From: Deinococcus alpinitundrae
GTDB lineage: Bacteria; Deinococcota; Deinococci; Deinococcales; Deinococcaceae
Reading direction: 5' to 3'
Length of the DNA: 14,394 nucleotides
Assembly (NCBI RefSeq): GCF_009982895.1
Contig: NZ_WXZL01000050.1
Coordinates: forward strand, 1 to 14,394
Below the pieces are notes generated by a model. That model searched no databases. It saw only the letters and a program-made list of their open reading frames with translations, and was not told the origin of the DNA. Below, in pieces: positions 1 through 7,717 of the stretch. The position numbers and the translations under genes are program-made. How positions within the stretch are numbered: position 1 is the first letter of the stretch; each line of letters begins with the position of its first letter.

Positions 1-56
1 CGCCGCTCCTCCAGTTGGGGACGCGTCAGCCTTTCAGGTCGCCAAATCTGCGGCAT
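1..56 (-). CDS. IS630-like transposase, N-terminal 18 residues only (cut by window edge)
   Basis: The reading frame starts at ATG (56-54), 40 bases inside the IS tip, and runs off the left edge. Visible residues are MPQIWRPERLTRPQLEER, identical to the start of the right-hand copy; the one base difference between copies is synonymous (CGG versus CGA, Arg18). A transposase of this type carries an N-terminal helix-turn-helix that binds the IS ends, followed by a DDE catalytic domain, which is not visible here. Whether this copy is intact cannot be told. No good ribosome binding site is seen just before the ATG, which is usual for transposases. Confidence 0.65.
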   Translation of the reverse strand, partial: MPQIWRPERLTRPQLEER

Positions 57-96
57 AGCCGAAGGGTAAGCTGTTCCCAAATTACGCAGGTATCAG
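1..96 (-). mobile_element. 5' end of an IS630-like insertion sequence (left copy)
   Basis: The 96 bases are the reverse complement of 14202-14297 with a single mismatch (position 3). The shared block stops next to a TA dinucleotide in both copies (97-98 here), which fits the TA target of the IS630/Tc1 group, so the IS tip is placed at position 96 with outer bases CTGATACC read inward. Only one tip is visible; the rest of the element lies outside the window to the left. The exact tip is uncertain by 2-4 bases because AC before the TA is also shared. Family assignment rests on the transposase N-terminus and the TA flank; no full element could be inspected. Confidence 0.75.
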
Positions 97-123
97 TAGT
101 CTCAAATCCACTGTGCTGCAGAG

Positions 124-152
124 ACGGCTCCCAGTCCGACGCTGGGAGCCGT
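124..152. terminator. Perfect 11-bp hairpin, possible terminator
   Basis: ACGGCTCCCAG (124-134) pairs perfectly with CTGGGAGCCGT (142-152) around a 7-base loop. It is followed on the plus strand only by TTA and on the minus strand by no T run, so as an intrinsic terminator it is weak by sequence. It lies 28 bases past the IS tip and could be the terminator of a gene interrupted or displaced by the IS. No coding frame ends just before it inside the window. Confidence 0.5.
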
Positions 153-216
153 TTACGAGATCGCCTTCTCAGTCGCTGTCTGCACCGAATTTCGTCCACA
201 TTTCAGTGCATGGGCA

Positions 217-245
217 TTGACTACAGTTGCATACCGCGCTAGAAT
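217..245 (+). promoter_or_regulatory. Near-consensus sigma70 promoter (TTGACT-17-TAGAAT)
   Basis: TTGACT at 217-222 and TAGAAT at 240-245 are separated by exactly 17 bases, matching 5 of 6 and 5 of 6 consensus positions. The predicted start of transcription is about 251-253. It is the best vegetative promoter in the window by eye. Directly downstream lies the terminator at 256-280, so full-length transcripts would be about 30 nt unless the terminator is read through into the VOC gene. Confidence 0.6.
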
Positions 246-255
246 CTTTCCATCA

Positions 256-280
256 CCGCCTGAAGAGGGCGGATTTTTTT
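256..280 (+). terminator. Rho-independent terminator just after the promoter
   Basis: CCGCC (256-260) pairs with GGCGG (268-272) around a 7-base loop, followed by A and seven T (274-280). This is a textbook intrinsic terminator for plus-strand transcription. No open reading frame ends upstream of it; the only obvious transcript entering it starts about 4 bases before the stem. It may terminate a gene removed by the IS insertion, or act on the 217-245 promoter. Confidence 0.7.
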
Positions 281-330
281 ATGGCTCAAGGTGAAACGCG
301 GCGACCCGGTTCGCCTTCGGGGACGTGCGC

Positions 331-336
331 TAGGCT
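331..336 (+). promoter_or_regulatory. Leaderless-type -10 box for the VOC gene
   Basis: TAGGCT fits the TANNNT -10 pattern and ends 7 bases before the ATG at 344, the spacing expected when transcription starts at or near the start codon. No convincing -35 box is present and there is no good Shine-Dalgarno sequence, which supports a leaderless mRNA. Confidence 0.4.
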
Positions 337-343
337 GAGCGCC

Positions 344-727
344 ATGACCTCAGCACCACCCGCCCGCCTCAAGCACGTCTCCTTTCTGACCGCCAACGCC
401 GACGCCGTGAGCGCCTTCTACAGTCAGCTTGGCGCGCAGGTTGACAAGGACCTGATCACCTCCGAAGGCCTGCGCCGCCTGGTCCTGGGTTTTCCCGGCG
501 GCGGCAAGCTGCAATTCTTTCAGGCGGCGGGCGAGATACCCACGCCCCACCCCGGCTGGCAGGAGCATATTGCCCTGTATCTCAGTGACCTTGAGGCCAG
601 CGTGGGGCAGCTCAAGGCCAGCAGCGCAGTCTTCGCCCGCGAACTGACCCTCAGCCCCAGCGGCAACCCGATGGCCTTTGTCATGGACCCGGACGGACGA
701 CAGGTGGAACTGCTTCAAGCCGAATAA
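344..727 (+). CDS. VOC-family (glyoxalase/bleomycin-resistance/dioxygenase fold) protein
   Basis: A 127-residue protein of the vicinal oxygen chelate superfamily, whose members are metal-dependent lyases, isomerases, dioxygenases or drug-binding proteins. The start has the family pattern LKHVSFLTANADAVSAFYSQ (beta strand with a potential metal His, then helix and the YSQLGA turn). The second half begins at EHIALYLSDLEASVGQL and ends in the typical MDPDGRQVELLQ strand, whose Glu is the usual last metal ligand. Length is normal for a single-domain (two beta-alpha-beta-beta-beta modules) VOC protein. An in-frame start further upstream (281) exists, but it lies right on the terminator T-run, and the upstream residues are not VOC-like, so the ATG at 344 is chosen. 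Substrate cannot be deduced. It is convergent with the next gene. Confidence 0.85.
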   Translation: MTSAPPARLKHVSFLTANADAVSAFYSQLGAQVDKDLITSEGLRRLVLGFPGGGKLQFFQAAGEIPTPHPGWQEHIALYLSDLEASVGQLKASSAVFARELTLSPSGNPMAFVMDPDGRQVELLQAE

Positions 728-976
728 GCACGGAACCGGGTTTGTTTCGTCTGCCACTGGCAAACGAGCCGATTTGTATCCCCCATGTCCGGAGGGGTGT
801 GCTGCTCTTCCGCTCGGTCCTGGGCACGCCTGCGCGCTTGGTCGGGTGAACCTGGTTCCAGAAAATGGTGGCCCGAGTCCACACAAGCACCCTCGGCCGG
901 GCTGCTGAGCCTGCAACGGCGACAGGCGAAGCCGCATTCCACACCGGCTTCGCCTGTCGCCCTTCAGCTCCTCAGA
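728..976. other. Intergenic stretch between convergent genes
   Basis: About 250 bases between the VOC stop and the stop of the AI-2E family gene. Apart from the strong hairpin at 918-961 nothing is recognised. Several open frames cross it on both strands, but none has a start signal or family resemblance. Confidence 0.6.
918..961. terminator. 17-bp perfect hairpin between convergent genes, likely bidirectional terminator
   Basis: Bases 918-934 pair perfectly with 945-961 (core GCGACAGGCGAAGCC and its complement) around a 10-base loop. It starts 16 bases beyond the stop codon of the minus-strand AI-2E family gene and 190 bases beyond the VOC stop. Neither side has a clear T run, so it may act by a long stem alone, protect 3' ends from exonucleases, or be part of a repeat family. 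Confidence 0.6.
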
Positions 977-2110
977 CTACGGTCCGTCTTTGTAGACCCG
1001 GCTGGGATAGTAGTATTCCTGCAAGAGCAGCTTGCCCAGCGCGGCCAGCGGCACGGCCAGCAGCGCGCCCACGATGCCCATCAAAGTCAGGCCCATCAGG
1101 ATGGCGATGATGACGGTGACCGGGTGAAGATTGGTGGTGCGGCCCAGCACCATTGGCGAGAGGATGTGGCCCTCGACCTGGTTGGCGACCACGAACACCA
1201 CCACCACCACGATCAGCTTGACGAACCCGCCTGCCGAAGCCGCCAGAAGGAGCGCCGGGGCGATGCCGATGACCACGCCCAGGTACGGCACGACGTTGAA
1301 GGCCCCGGCGATAAAGCCGATGGCCGGGGCACTCGGCACACCCGCGATGCTCAGCGCCACGCCGATGAAGACGCCCACGAAGGCGGCGATGATGAGCTGG
1401 CCCTTGAGGTAGCCGCCGACCGCCTGCCCGATATTCCTGGAAAGGTCGAGCACGAACGGCTGCCAGGTGCGCGGAAACAGCCGCAGGAAATTGAGGCCGA
1501 GCTTCTCGTAGTCGAGCATCATGTAGATACTCATGATTAGCACCGCGAAGCTCTCGCCGACGATGCCCGCCACGCTCAGCACGCCCCCGAGAAAGGCCCC
1601 GCTGTTGGCCTGCAAGTACGGCAAGATCTTGTTGAGATACGGCTGAATGTACTGCTGCAAACCCGCCGCGCCGTTCTGGGAGACTTTGGTGATCTGGTCG
1701 CTAACGCTGGAGAGGGCCGGAATCCGCTTGGTCAGCTCGATAAACCACGGCTGGGTCAGAAAATCTTTGGTGAGCGTGGGAAGGCGCTGCACCAGATCGG
1801 TGAGCTGGTTGACGATGGTGACCAGCAGTCCCGAGGCCAGCACCACCAGCCCGAAAATCACGACGACGGTGAAGATCACGCCAATGGCGCGGTCGATTTT
1901 GCGGCGCTCGAGCCACACCAGCATCGGATGGGACAGGTAAGCGATGATATAGGCGATGACGGCCAGGGTGATGATGTGCGCCACCGAACCGATGACCCGG
2001 TAGACCAGATAGAGCAGCAACAGAAACGTCGCCGCCCGGATGTATGGGTTGCGCCAGATGGCCCGGAAGGCGTTGTCAGGTGAAGCGCGGTCAGGCGTGG
2101 ATGGCTGCAA
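977..2110 (-). CDS. AI-2E family (PerM-type) membrane transporter
   Basis: A polytopic membrane protein of the AI-2E transporter family (PF01594), whose members are linked to autoinducer-2 export or to ion/proton exchange; substrate here is unknown. N-terminal segments AATFLLLLYLVYRVI and IITLAVIAYIIAYLSHPMLVW are two membrane helices, followed by a third (GVIFTVVVIFGLVVLASGLLV), a soluble middle part and at least four C-terminal helices. The family hallmarks NVVPYLGVVIGIAPALLLA and VVANQVEGHILSPMVLG are both present and intact. The start is unclear: TTG at 2110 has GGAGG (2119-2123) 8 bases upstream and gives 377 residues; ATG codons at 2134 and 2131 and at 2176 (up to 399 residues) lack a well-placed ribosome binding site. 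Divergent from the RNase H-like gene. Confidence 0.88.
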   Translation of the reverse strand: MQPSTPDRASPDNAFRAIWRNPYIRAATFLLLLYLVYRVIGSVAHIITLAVIAYIIAYLSHPMLVWLERRKIDRAIGVIFTVVVIFGLVVLASGLLVTIVNQLTDLVQRLPTLTKDFLTQPWFIELTKRIPALSSVSDQITKVSQNGAAGLQQYIQPYLNKILPYLQANSGAFLGGVLSVAGIVGESFAVLIMSIYMMLDYEKLGLNFLRLFPRTWQPFVLDLSRNIGQAVGGYLKGQLIIAAFVGVFIGVALSIAGVPSAPAIGFIAGAFNVVPYLGVVIGIAPALLLAASAGGFVKLIVVVVVFVVANQVEGHILSPMVLGRTTNLHPVTVIIAILMGLTLMGIVGALLAVPLAALGKLLLQEYYYPSRVYKDGP

Positions 2111-2118
2111 AGGAAAGT

Positions 2119-2123
2119 CCTCC
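2119..2123 (-). promoter_or_regulatory. Ribosome binding site that argues for a TTG start
   Basis: GGAGG on the minus strand lies 8 bases before an in-frame TTG (2110-2108). Upstream ATG candidates have no comparable site at normal spacing, so this site is the main argument for the shorter protein. Confidence 0.4.
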
Positions 2124-2222
2124 ACAGGCATCATACGGGAGCGGCAGGCCTTTCCTCTGGCCCGCGCATCCGTCATCTGGCTGACGAAAGCGCTGGTCCG
2201 CAGGCACTACCTTGAGGGAGAA

Positions 2223-2972
2223 GTGAATCACGCGTTCGTGGACGGGAGTTTTGACGACGGAGCCGAGAGCGGTCAGGCCGGGCGCGGGGGCTTCGGCGTC
2301 GTGCTGATCATGCCAGGGCAGTTGCCGCAGCACGTGTACGGCCACACCCTGGCCCGGGACAACAACGCCACCGAGCTGCGGGCCGTGACCGAGGCGCTGC
2401 GCCACGCCCCGGCCCAGCAGCCGCTGACGGTACATACCGACAACCTGAATGTCTTGTCGGCCATCCGGCACGGCAGCCGCAGCACCAGCCAGCACGAGGA
2501 AGCCCTGCGGGTGCTGGAGGTGGCCGCCGAGCGCGGCATCACTCTGCATCTGGCGCGGGCGAAGCGTGAGCGCCGCCATATGCAGTCGGCCCACACGCTA
2601 GCCAACGACGCCCGGCTGGAGCGCGCCAGCTTGCCGCCGCCGGGCCCGCACGCCGAGGTCAACCTCAGCCACGCGCCCTGGAGAGACTCGGCGGTGGTCA
2701 CGCTGCGTCGGGCCGGGGAGCGGGTCAGCGCCGAGGTACCGCACTCGCCCGGCGACGTTCTGGCCCGCAGTGTCCGGGCGCTGCTGATGGCGGTGCAACT
2801 GGCCCGGCCCGGCGAGACGCTGATCATCTCGCACGCGTCCAAGCTGGCGGCCGCGCTGTGGGAAAAACCGGGGCGGGCGCTGCCGGGCGGCGCACAGGAA
2901 GCGCTGCTGGCGGCCAAGGCCGAGGCCGTAGAGAAAGCGGTGCAGGTGATCTTCGAGCGCGTACAGACCTGA
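2223..2972 (+). CDS. RNase H-like protein with a second, degenerate RNase H domain
   Basis: A 249-residue protein. Residues 1-132 match RNase HI / reverse-transcriptase-like ribonuclease H, which cleaves RNA in RNA-DNA hybrids: FVDGSF gives Asp7, NNATELRAV gives Glu51, VHTDN gives Asp73. The fourth catalytic position, normally Asp in an ADxLA motif, reads SAHTLANDA and is His124. Residues 155-249 can be laid over the first domain (VTLRRAGERVSAEV, then ARSVRALLMAVQLA, then ETLIISHASKLAAALW), but the catalytic acids are replaced by Ser183 and His204, suggesting a dead tandem copy. The start is GTG at 2223, preceded by GAGGGAG; a longer frame back to 2040 overlaps the divergent gene and is not domain-like. 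It ends 14 bases from the stop of lysS (convergent). The RNase H fold is clear; retained activity is unknown. Confidence 0.8.
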   Translation: MNHAFVDGSFDDGAESGQAGRGGFGVVLIMPGQLPQHVYGHTLARDNNATELRAVTEALRHAPAQQPLTVHTDNLNVLSAIRHGSRSTSQHEEALRVLEVAAERGITLHLARAKRERRHMQSAHTLANDARLERASLPPPGPHAEVNLSHAPWRDSAVVTLRRAGERVSAEVPHSPGDVLARSVRALLMAVQLARPGETLIISHASKLAAALWEKPGRALPGGAQEALLAAKAEAVEKAVQVIFERVQT

Positions 2973-2986
2973 CGGATACCCGCCGC

Positions 2987-4561
<1,575 letters not shown>

Positions 4562-4568
4562 GCCGCCG

Positions 4569-4574
4569 AGTATA
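4569..4574 (-). promoter_or_regulatory. Leaderless -10 box of lysS
   Basis: TATACT on the minus strand (5 of 6 to the TATAAT consensus), ending exactly 7 bases before the lysS ATG. This places the transcription start at or next to the start codon. No Shine-Dalgarno sequence and no clear -35 box are seen. Confidence 0.6.
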
Positions 4575-5085
4575 AAGCGTGACTTGCAGAGGTCGCCGGA
4601 AGCGAGGTTGTTGCGAAGTCAGGAATCTGCGCCAGCTCCTCCTCTCCCGCTCCGTTTGGGCGAACGACAATGCAGAACATGCCACACAGCCCGGTCATCA
4701 CGGCCAACCCCGGTCGTGCCCTGGATGATAGAGAGGTGCTGGCACTGACTGGGAGCGTACGGGTCAGCGTCACACCCCACCAGTAGCGAGCAGAGAAGTC
4801 GCCTTCATGCTGGCGCTTATCACACCAGATCAGTACAACCGCAGCCCACCACAGCCGACCTAGAGCAAGAGGTCGCGAACACCCTGGTCGGTGTTTAGCG
4901 CTTGCATCCAGTGGTGCGGCCCCTCAAAGTGACCTTCCTCACCGAGCGCGGTTAAATCGACGATCAGTTTTACACGAGGTGGACGGCTTCAGCTCCGCTG
5001 TCGGTAGGCGTGAAGCTGCTCCAGGGTATGACAGCACGTCATTTTGCTTTGAAATGACTCGGGGGAAATAGCAGGGCAGGCACAC

Positions 5086-5115
5086 TGCTCTGCCGCGCTC
5101 CCGAGCACTATTTTT
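5086..5115 (+). terminator. Weak terminator-like hairpin with T-run
   Basis: TGCTC (5086-5090) pairs with GAGCA (5103-5107) over a 12-base loop, and five T follow at 5111-5115. The stem is short. It points in the plus direction, opposite to both neighbouring genes, so its use is unclear. Confidence 0.25.
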
Positions 5116-5119
5116 GGGG

Positions 5120-5542
5120 CTACTTATGGGCAGGCGTGACGTAGCCGATCCGCTCGAAGACCAGGCGGGCCGTCTTGGAAAATAGCACCAGGTGCTCGCG
5201 GCTCAGGGTGTACTGGGTCACGGCGTTCATGGCCCTGTGAAAATCGCCCTTGACCGCGAACAGGCAGCGGACATTCGCCTTGGGGGGCAGCGCATCGATG
5301 TTGACCTGCGCCGTGTTGCGCTCGGCGCTGAGGGTGCCCCTGAACGTGCCGCAGCCGTACGAGCCGCTCAGTTGCCCGTTGACGATGAAAAGCCGCGTCT
5401 CCGGATTGAGACCCGCCACCGGTGTCGGCGCACTGCCGCTGAACTGAGTCAGTTGCCAGATGCCGTTGAGGGGCGCAGGATTGCCTGCCTGGGCAGTAGC
5501 GGTCCAGGGCAGGAGCAGGAACAGGAACACGAGTCGTCGCAT
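5120..5542 (-). CDS. Secreted META-domain (HslJ-like) protein
   Basis: A 140-residue protein. The N-terminus MRRLVFLFLLLPWTATAQA is a typical Sec signal peptide with likely cleavage after AQA (no lipobox Cys). The rest is a single META domain (PF03724, as in HslJ): LNGIWQLTQFSG, then TRLFIVNGQLSGSYGCGTFRG, ending in LVLFSKTARLVFERI. In HslJ the central motif is usually GCN-F-G; here it is GCGTFRG. Members are small outer or periplasmic proteins associated with stress or antibiotic tolerance, with no known enzymatic reaction. The frame is open upstream to a GTG at 5605, but the ATG at 5542 starts the signal peptide exactly and is preferred. A G-rich run about 12 bases upstream is a poor ribosome binding site. 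Confidence 0.75.
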   Translation of the reverse strand: MRRLVFLFLLLPWTATAQAGNPAPLNGIWQLTQFSGSAPTPVAGLNPETRLFIVNGQLSGSYGCGTFRGTLSAERNTAQVNIDALPPKANVRCLFAVKGDFHRAMNAVTQYTLSREHLVLFSKTARLVFERIGYVTPAHK

Positions 5543-5828
5543 GTCCCGAATCTGCCCCCCGCAAATGACCCAGATCTGACCCAGCGGGGGCCAGCGCGTC
5601 GACACGGCCCGCTGCGCATCGGTCAGGCTCTCGTCTGCATAGGCATCGCGACCGGCTTTCCCTCCCTGTTAACCAGAACGGTCAGGCCACCGCCCGCGAG
5701 GACAGCCTGCGTATCCAGCCGTGGGCAGGATTCGCTTGACCTCTTCGACAGTCAGTGCTACCGAGTGACCTTAAAGAAATCAAGGCGTTCTCCGGGCTAC
5801 CTTTCTCATTCGCGTTCCAGATGCTCCA

Positions 5829-7640
5829 TCAGGCGAGGGGTTCCGGGCGTCCAAACAGGTAGCCCTGAAAGTAAGTGCAGCCTACTTTTAGCAGCAGGGC
5901 TGCCTGCTCGGAGGTCTCGATGCCTTCCGCCACAGTCGGGAGTCCCAGCGCGGTGGCGATCGTCACGATTCCACGCACAAGTTCCAGCGCCTTGTGGCCA
6001 GCAGGGGTGTCCTCGCCGATCGGTGCAGTGAAACTCCGGTCAATCTTCACCACCTGCACTGGCAGATTCGTCAGCGCTGTCAGACTGCTGTAGCCGTTTC
6101 CAAAATCGTCCAGCGCCGTTCGTACCCCCAGCGTATTGATCTCCTTCAAGACCGCTGCAAAGCGGGGTTCCAGCATGCTGCTTTCCGTGAGTTCCAGCAA
6201 GACTCGCCGGGACTCGACGCCACTCTCCGTCAGAACCCACCGCAGATGCTCTACGAAGTCTGGCTGCCGGATCTCCACAGCGCTGACGTTGACCGACAGC
6301 CGCTGGAGTCGCCCTGATTTCAGGGTGTCGACCGCCTGACGCAGCACCCAGCGGCCGATCGGCACGATCAGCCCGGAGGTCTCGGCCAGGGGGATGAAGT
6401 CCAGTGGGCTGACCATCCCCGAGGGCCGTACCCAGCGGAGGAGCGCCTCGTGGGCCACCACAGCCCGACTCTCAGCATGCACAACCGGCTGGAAGTACAG
6501 CCGCAGTTCTTCACGTTCGAGGGCCCGGTGCAGGGCCGTCAGGCGCTCCACTTGCAGGGTACTCCGCTGGTCCTCTTGCCTCTGAAAGGCCGTGTGGCCT
6601 CCCCCAGCCTGCTTGGCCCGGTACATGGCAGCGTCTGCATGGCCCAGCAGGGCGTCGAGTTCCCTCGCGTCGTCCGGGTACACGCTCAAGCCCAGACTCC
6701 AGTGGACGAACACCTCCTGATCTCCGATCAGGAACGGAAGTGCGAAGCTGTCCTGGAGGCGCTTCGTCACCAGGGCGATGTCCACGACCGAGCGAACATC
6801 AGTGAGCAGCAGGACGAATTCATCGCCGCTCATGCGGGCCACCACGTCGCTGGTCGCCGTGGCTTCTTTCAAGCGGCGCGCGACATCCTTGAGAAGATTG
6901 TCACCGGCAAGATGCCCGAAGGTGTCGTTGATCAATTTGAAGCGGTCGAGGTCAAGGAGTCCCACCACCACCTTCTCTCCGGACACGTCGGCGCGCCGAC
7001 AGGCCTCAATGAGTTGCTGACGAAACTGTACCCGGTTCGGGAGACCGGTGAGTGCATCGTTCATCGCCATGTGACTGACGTCGTAGAGCGCCTGACGCAG
7101 CTTCAGCTCAGCCATTGCCATCTGCGCGAAGGACGCCAGAAGGTCCTGGTCTTTCTCACTGAATTCCCGAGGTTCCGTTCCGATGAGGCAGAACGTGCCG
7201 AGCTTGTATCCGTCGGGCGTAATGAGGGGGGCACCCGCGTAAGACCGGATGTGCGGCTCGCCGAGCACGTTGGGATAGGTGCGAAATTGTTCGTGCTGGG
7301 TGGCATCCGGAACGACCATGACGCCGTCCTGAACGATGGTAACCGAGCAGAACGACTCGCTGCGGGGTCCCTCGGACGTCGCCAGGCCATAATTGGCCTT
7401 GAACCACTGCCGGTCCTCGTCAACAAGAGTGATCTGAGACATAGGCATGTCGAAGACGCGGACGGCCAGCTCCACCAGGTGGTCGAACTGCGCCTCCGGA
7501 GGCGTGTCGAGGATGCCGTAGCGGCGCAGCGCTGCCAGTCTCAGCTCTTCCTCGTGGGCCAGATCGACGTCTTTGGGTTCGATGGGGTCCATACCTTGGA
7601 AAAGCTTCAAGCAGCACAACTTAACGGAGACATGAGGCAT
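5829..7640 (-). CDS. GAF-GGDEF-EAL protein, cyclic-di-GMP synthase/phosphodiesterase
   Basis: A soluble three-domain signalling protein, 603 residues from the ATG at 7640. GAF sensor domain about 40-185, with the sequence YAGAPLITPDGYKLGTFCLIG common in GAF-GGDEF proteins. GGDEF about 190-350: ALTGLPNR, DLDRFKLINDTFGH and SGDEF at 271-275, a variant seen in active cyclases. The RxxD inhibitory site that precedes GGDEF in many cyclases is ATSD here, so product inhibition is probably lost. EAL about 365-603: HEALLRW (398-400 EAL), Asn451, Glu483, DDFGNGYSS with Asp511-Asp512, Lys532, Glu572 and Gln592 are all present, so phosphodiesterase activity is expected. No membrane segment. A start at Met17 (7592) is possible. 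A perfect ribosome binding site upstream serves a different frame (leader ORF 7607-7654). Confidence 0.92.
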   Translation of the reverse strand: MPHVSVKLCCLKLFQGMDPIEPKDVDLAHEEELRLAALRRYGILDTPPEAQFDHLVELAVRVFDMPMSQITLVDEDRQWFKANYGLATSEGPRSESFCSVTIVQDGVMVVPDATQHEQFRTYPNVLGEPHIRSYAGAPLITPDGYKLGTFCLIGTEPREFSEKDQDLLASFAQMAMAELKLRQALYDVSHMAMNDALTGLPNRVQFRQQLIEACRRADVSGEKVVVGLLDLDRFKLINDTFGHLAGDNLLKDVARRLKEATATSDVVARMSGDEFVLLLTDVRSVVDIALVTKRLQDSFALPFLIGDQEVFVHWSLGLSVYPDDARELDALLGHADAAMYRAKQAGGGHTAFQRQEDQRSTLQVERLTALHRALEREELRLYFQPVVHAESRAVVAHEALLRWVRPSGMVSPLDFIPLAETSGLIVPIGRWVLRQAVDTLKSGRLQRLSVNVSAVEIRQPDFVEHLRWVLTESGVESRRVLLELTESSMLEPRFAAVLKEINTLGVRTALDDFGNGYSSLTALTNLPVQVVKIDRSFTAPIGEDTPAGHKALELVRGIVTIATALGLPTVAEGIETSEQAALLLKVGCTYFQGYLFGRPEPLA

Positions 7641-7654
7641 CCTCGCTGACGCAC
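7607..7654 (-). CDS. 15-residue leader ORF before the c-di-GMP gene
   Basis: GTG at 7654-7652 lies 5 bases after a perfect AAGGAGGTGA Shine-Dalgarno sequence. The frame reads MRQRGCLMSPLSCAA and stops at TGA (7609-7607). It covers the Met1 codon of the GAF-GGDEF-EAL frame out of phase and ends 14 bases before its Met17 codon (7592). The main frame has no start codon at proper distance from this ribosome binding site. Either the leader is translated and the enzyme starts by reinitiation, or a recent single-base change has separated the true start from the enzyme frame. It is very short, and only the signal quality supports it. Confidence 0.5.
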   Translation of the reverse strand: MRQRGCLMSPLSCAA

Positions 7655-7656
7655 GG

Positions 7657-7666
7657 TCACCTCCTT
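7657..7666 (-). promoter_or_regulatory. Perfect Shine-Dalgarno sequence (AAGGAGGTGA)
   Basis: Ten bases complementary to the 3' end of 16S rRNA. The distance to the leader GTG is 5 bases (from the end of GGAGG); to the enzyme's ATG at 7640 it is 19 bases, too far for normal initiation. A possible -10 box TATCTT lies just upstream at 7675-7680. Confidence 0.65.
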
Positions 7667-7692
7667 CTTACATCAAGATACGGAGGTTTAGG

Positions 7693-7711
7693 ATGCCGCG
7701 ATCTATGCCGC
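7693..7711. repeat. Short direct repeat upstream of the c-di-GMP gene promoter
   Basis: ATGCCGC occurs at 7693-7699 and again at 7705-7711, a 12-base period, covering the region where the -35 element of the TATCTT promoter (7675-7680) would lie. It may be a regulator site or chance. Confidence 0.25.
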
Positions 7712-7717
7712 TGCTCC

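Larger units (their letters stand above)
4562..5119. other. 560-bp stretch without a recognisable gene
   Basis: Between the lysS start and the stop of the META-domain gene. Two weak items are visible. A 38-codon frame (4670-4786, plus strand, from ATG AACATG context to TAG) has coding-like codons (VITANPGRALDDREVLALTG) but no ribosome binding site. A perfect 7-bp inverted repeat GTCATTT/AAATGAC (5038-5044 and 5052-5058) has a 7-base loop. The base composition is less biased than in neighbouring genes and stops occur in all frames, as in decayed DNA. I recognise no transposase or RNA gene. Confidence 0.5.

Noticed and set aside
15..242. 75-codon plus-strand ORF at the left edge and its twin at 14101-14283 (-)
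   Set aside because: Antisense to the first part of the transposase; both copies of the IS give the same shadow.
785..1540. 251-codon plus-strand ORF opposite the AI-2E family gene
   Set aside because: His/Asp/Gln-rich sequence produced by antisense reading of hydrophobic codons (GTG, ATC), without start signal.
5543..5605. GTG start at 5605 extending the META-domain protein by 21 residues
   Set aside because: It would put a non-hydrophobic stretch before a perfectly formed signal peptide; the ATG at 5542 fits better.
6450..7649. 399-codon plus-strand ORF opposite the c-di-GMP gene
   Set aside because: It is antisense to a gene with all GGDEF/EAL motifs; high GC with biased third positions produces long open frames on the opposite strand. 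No start signal and no domain-like sequence.
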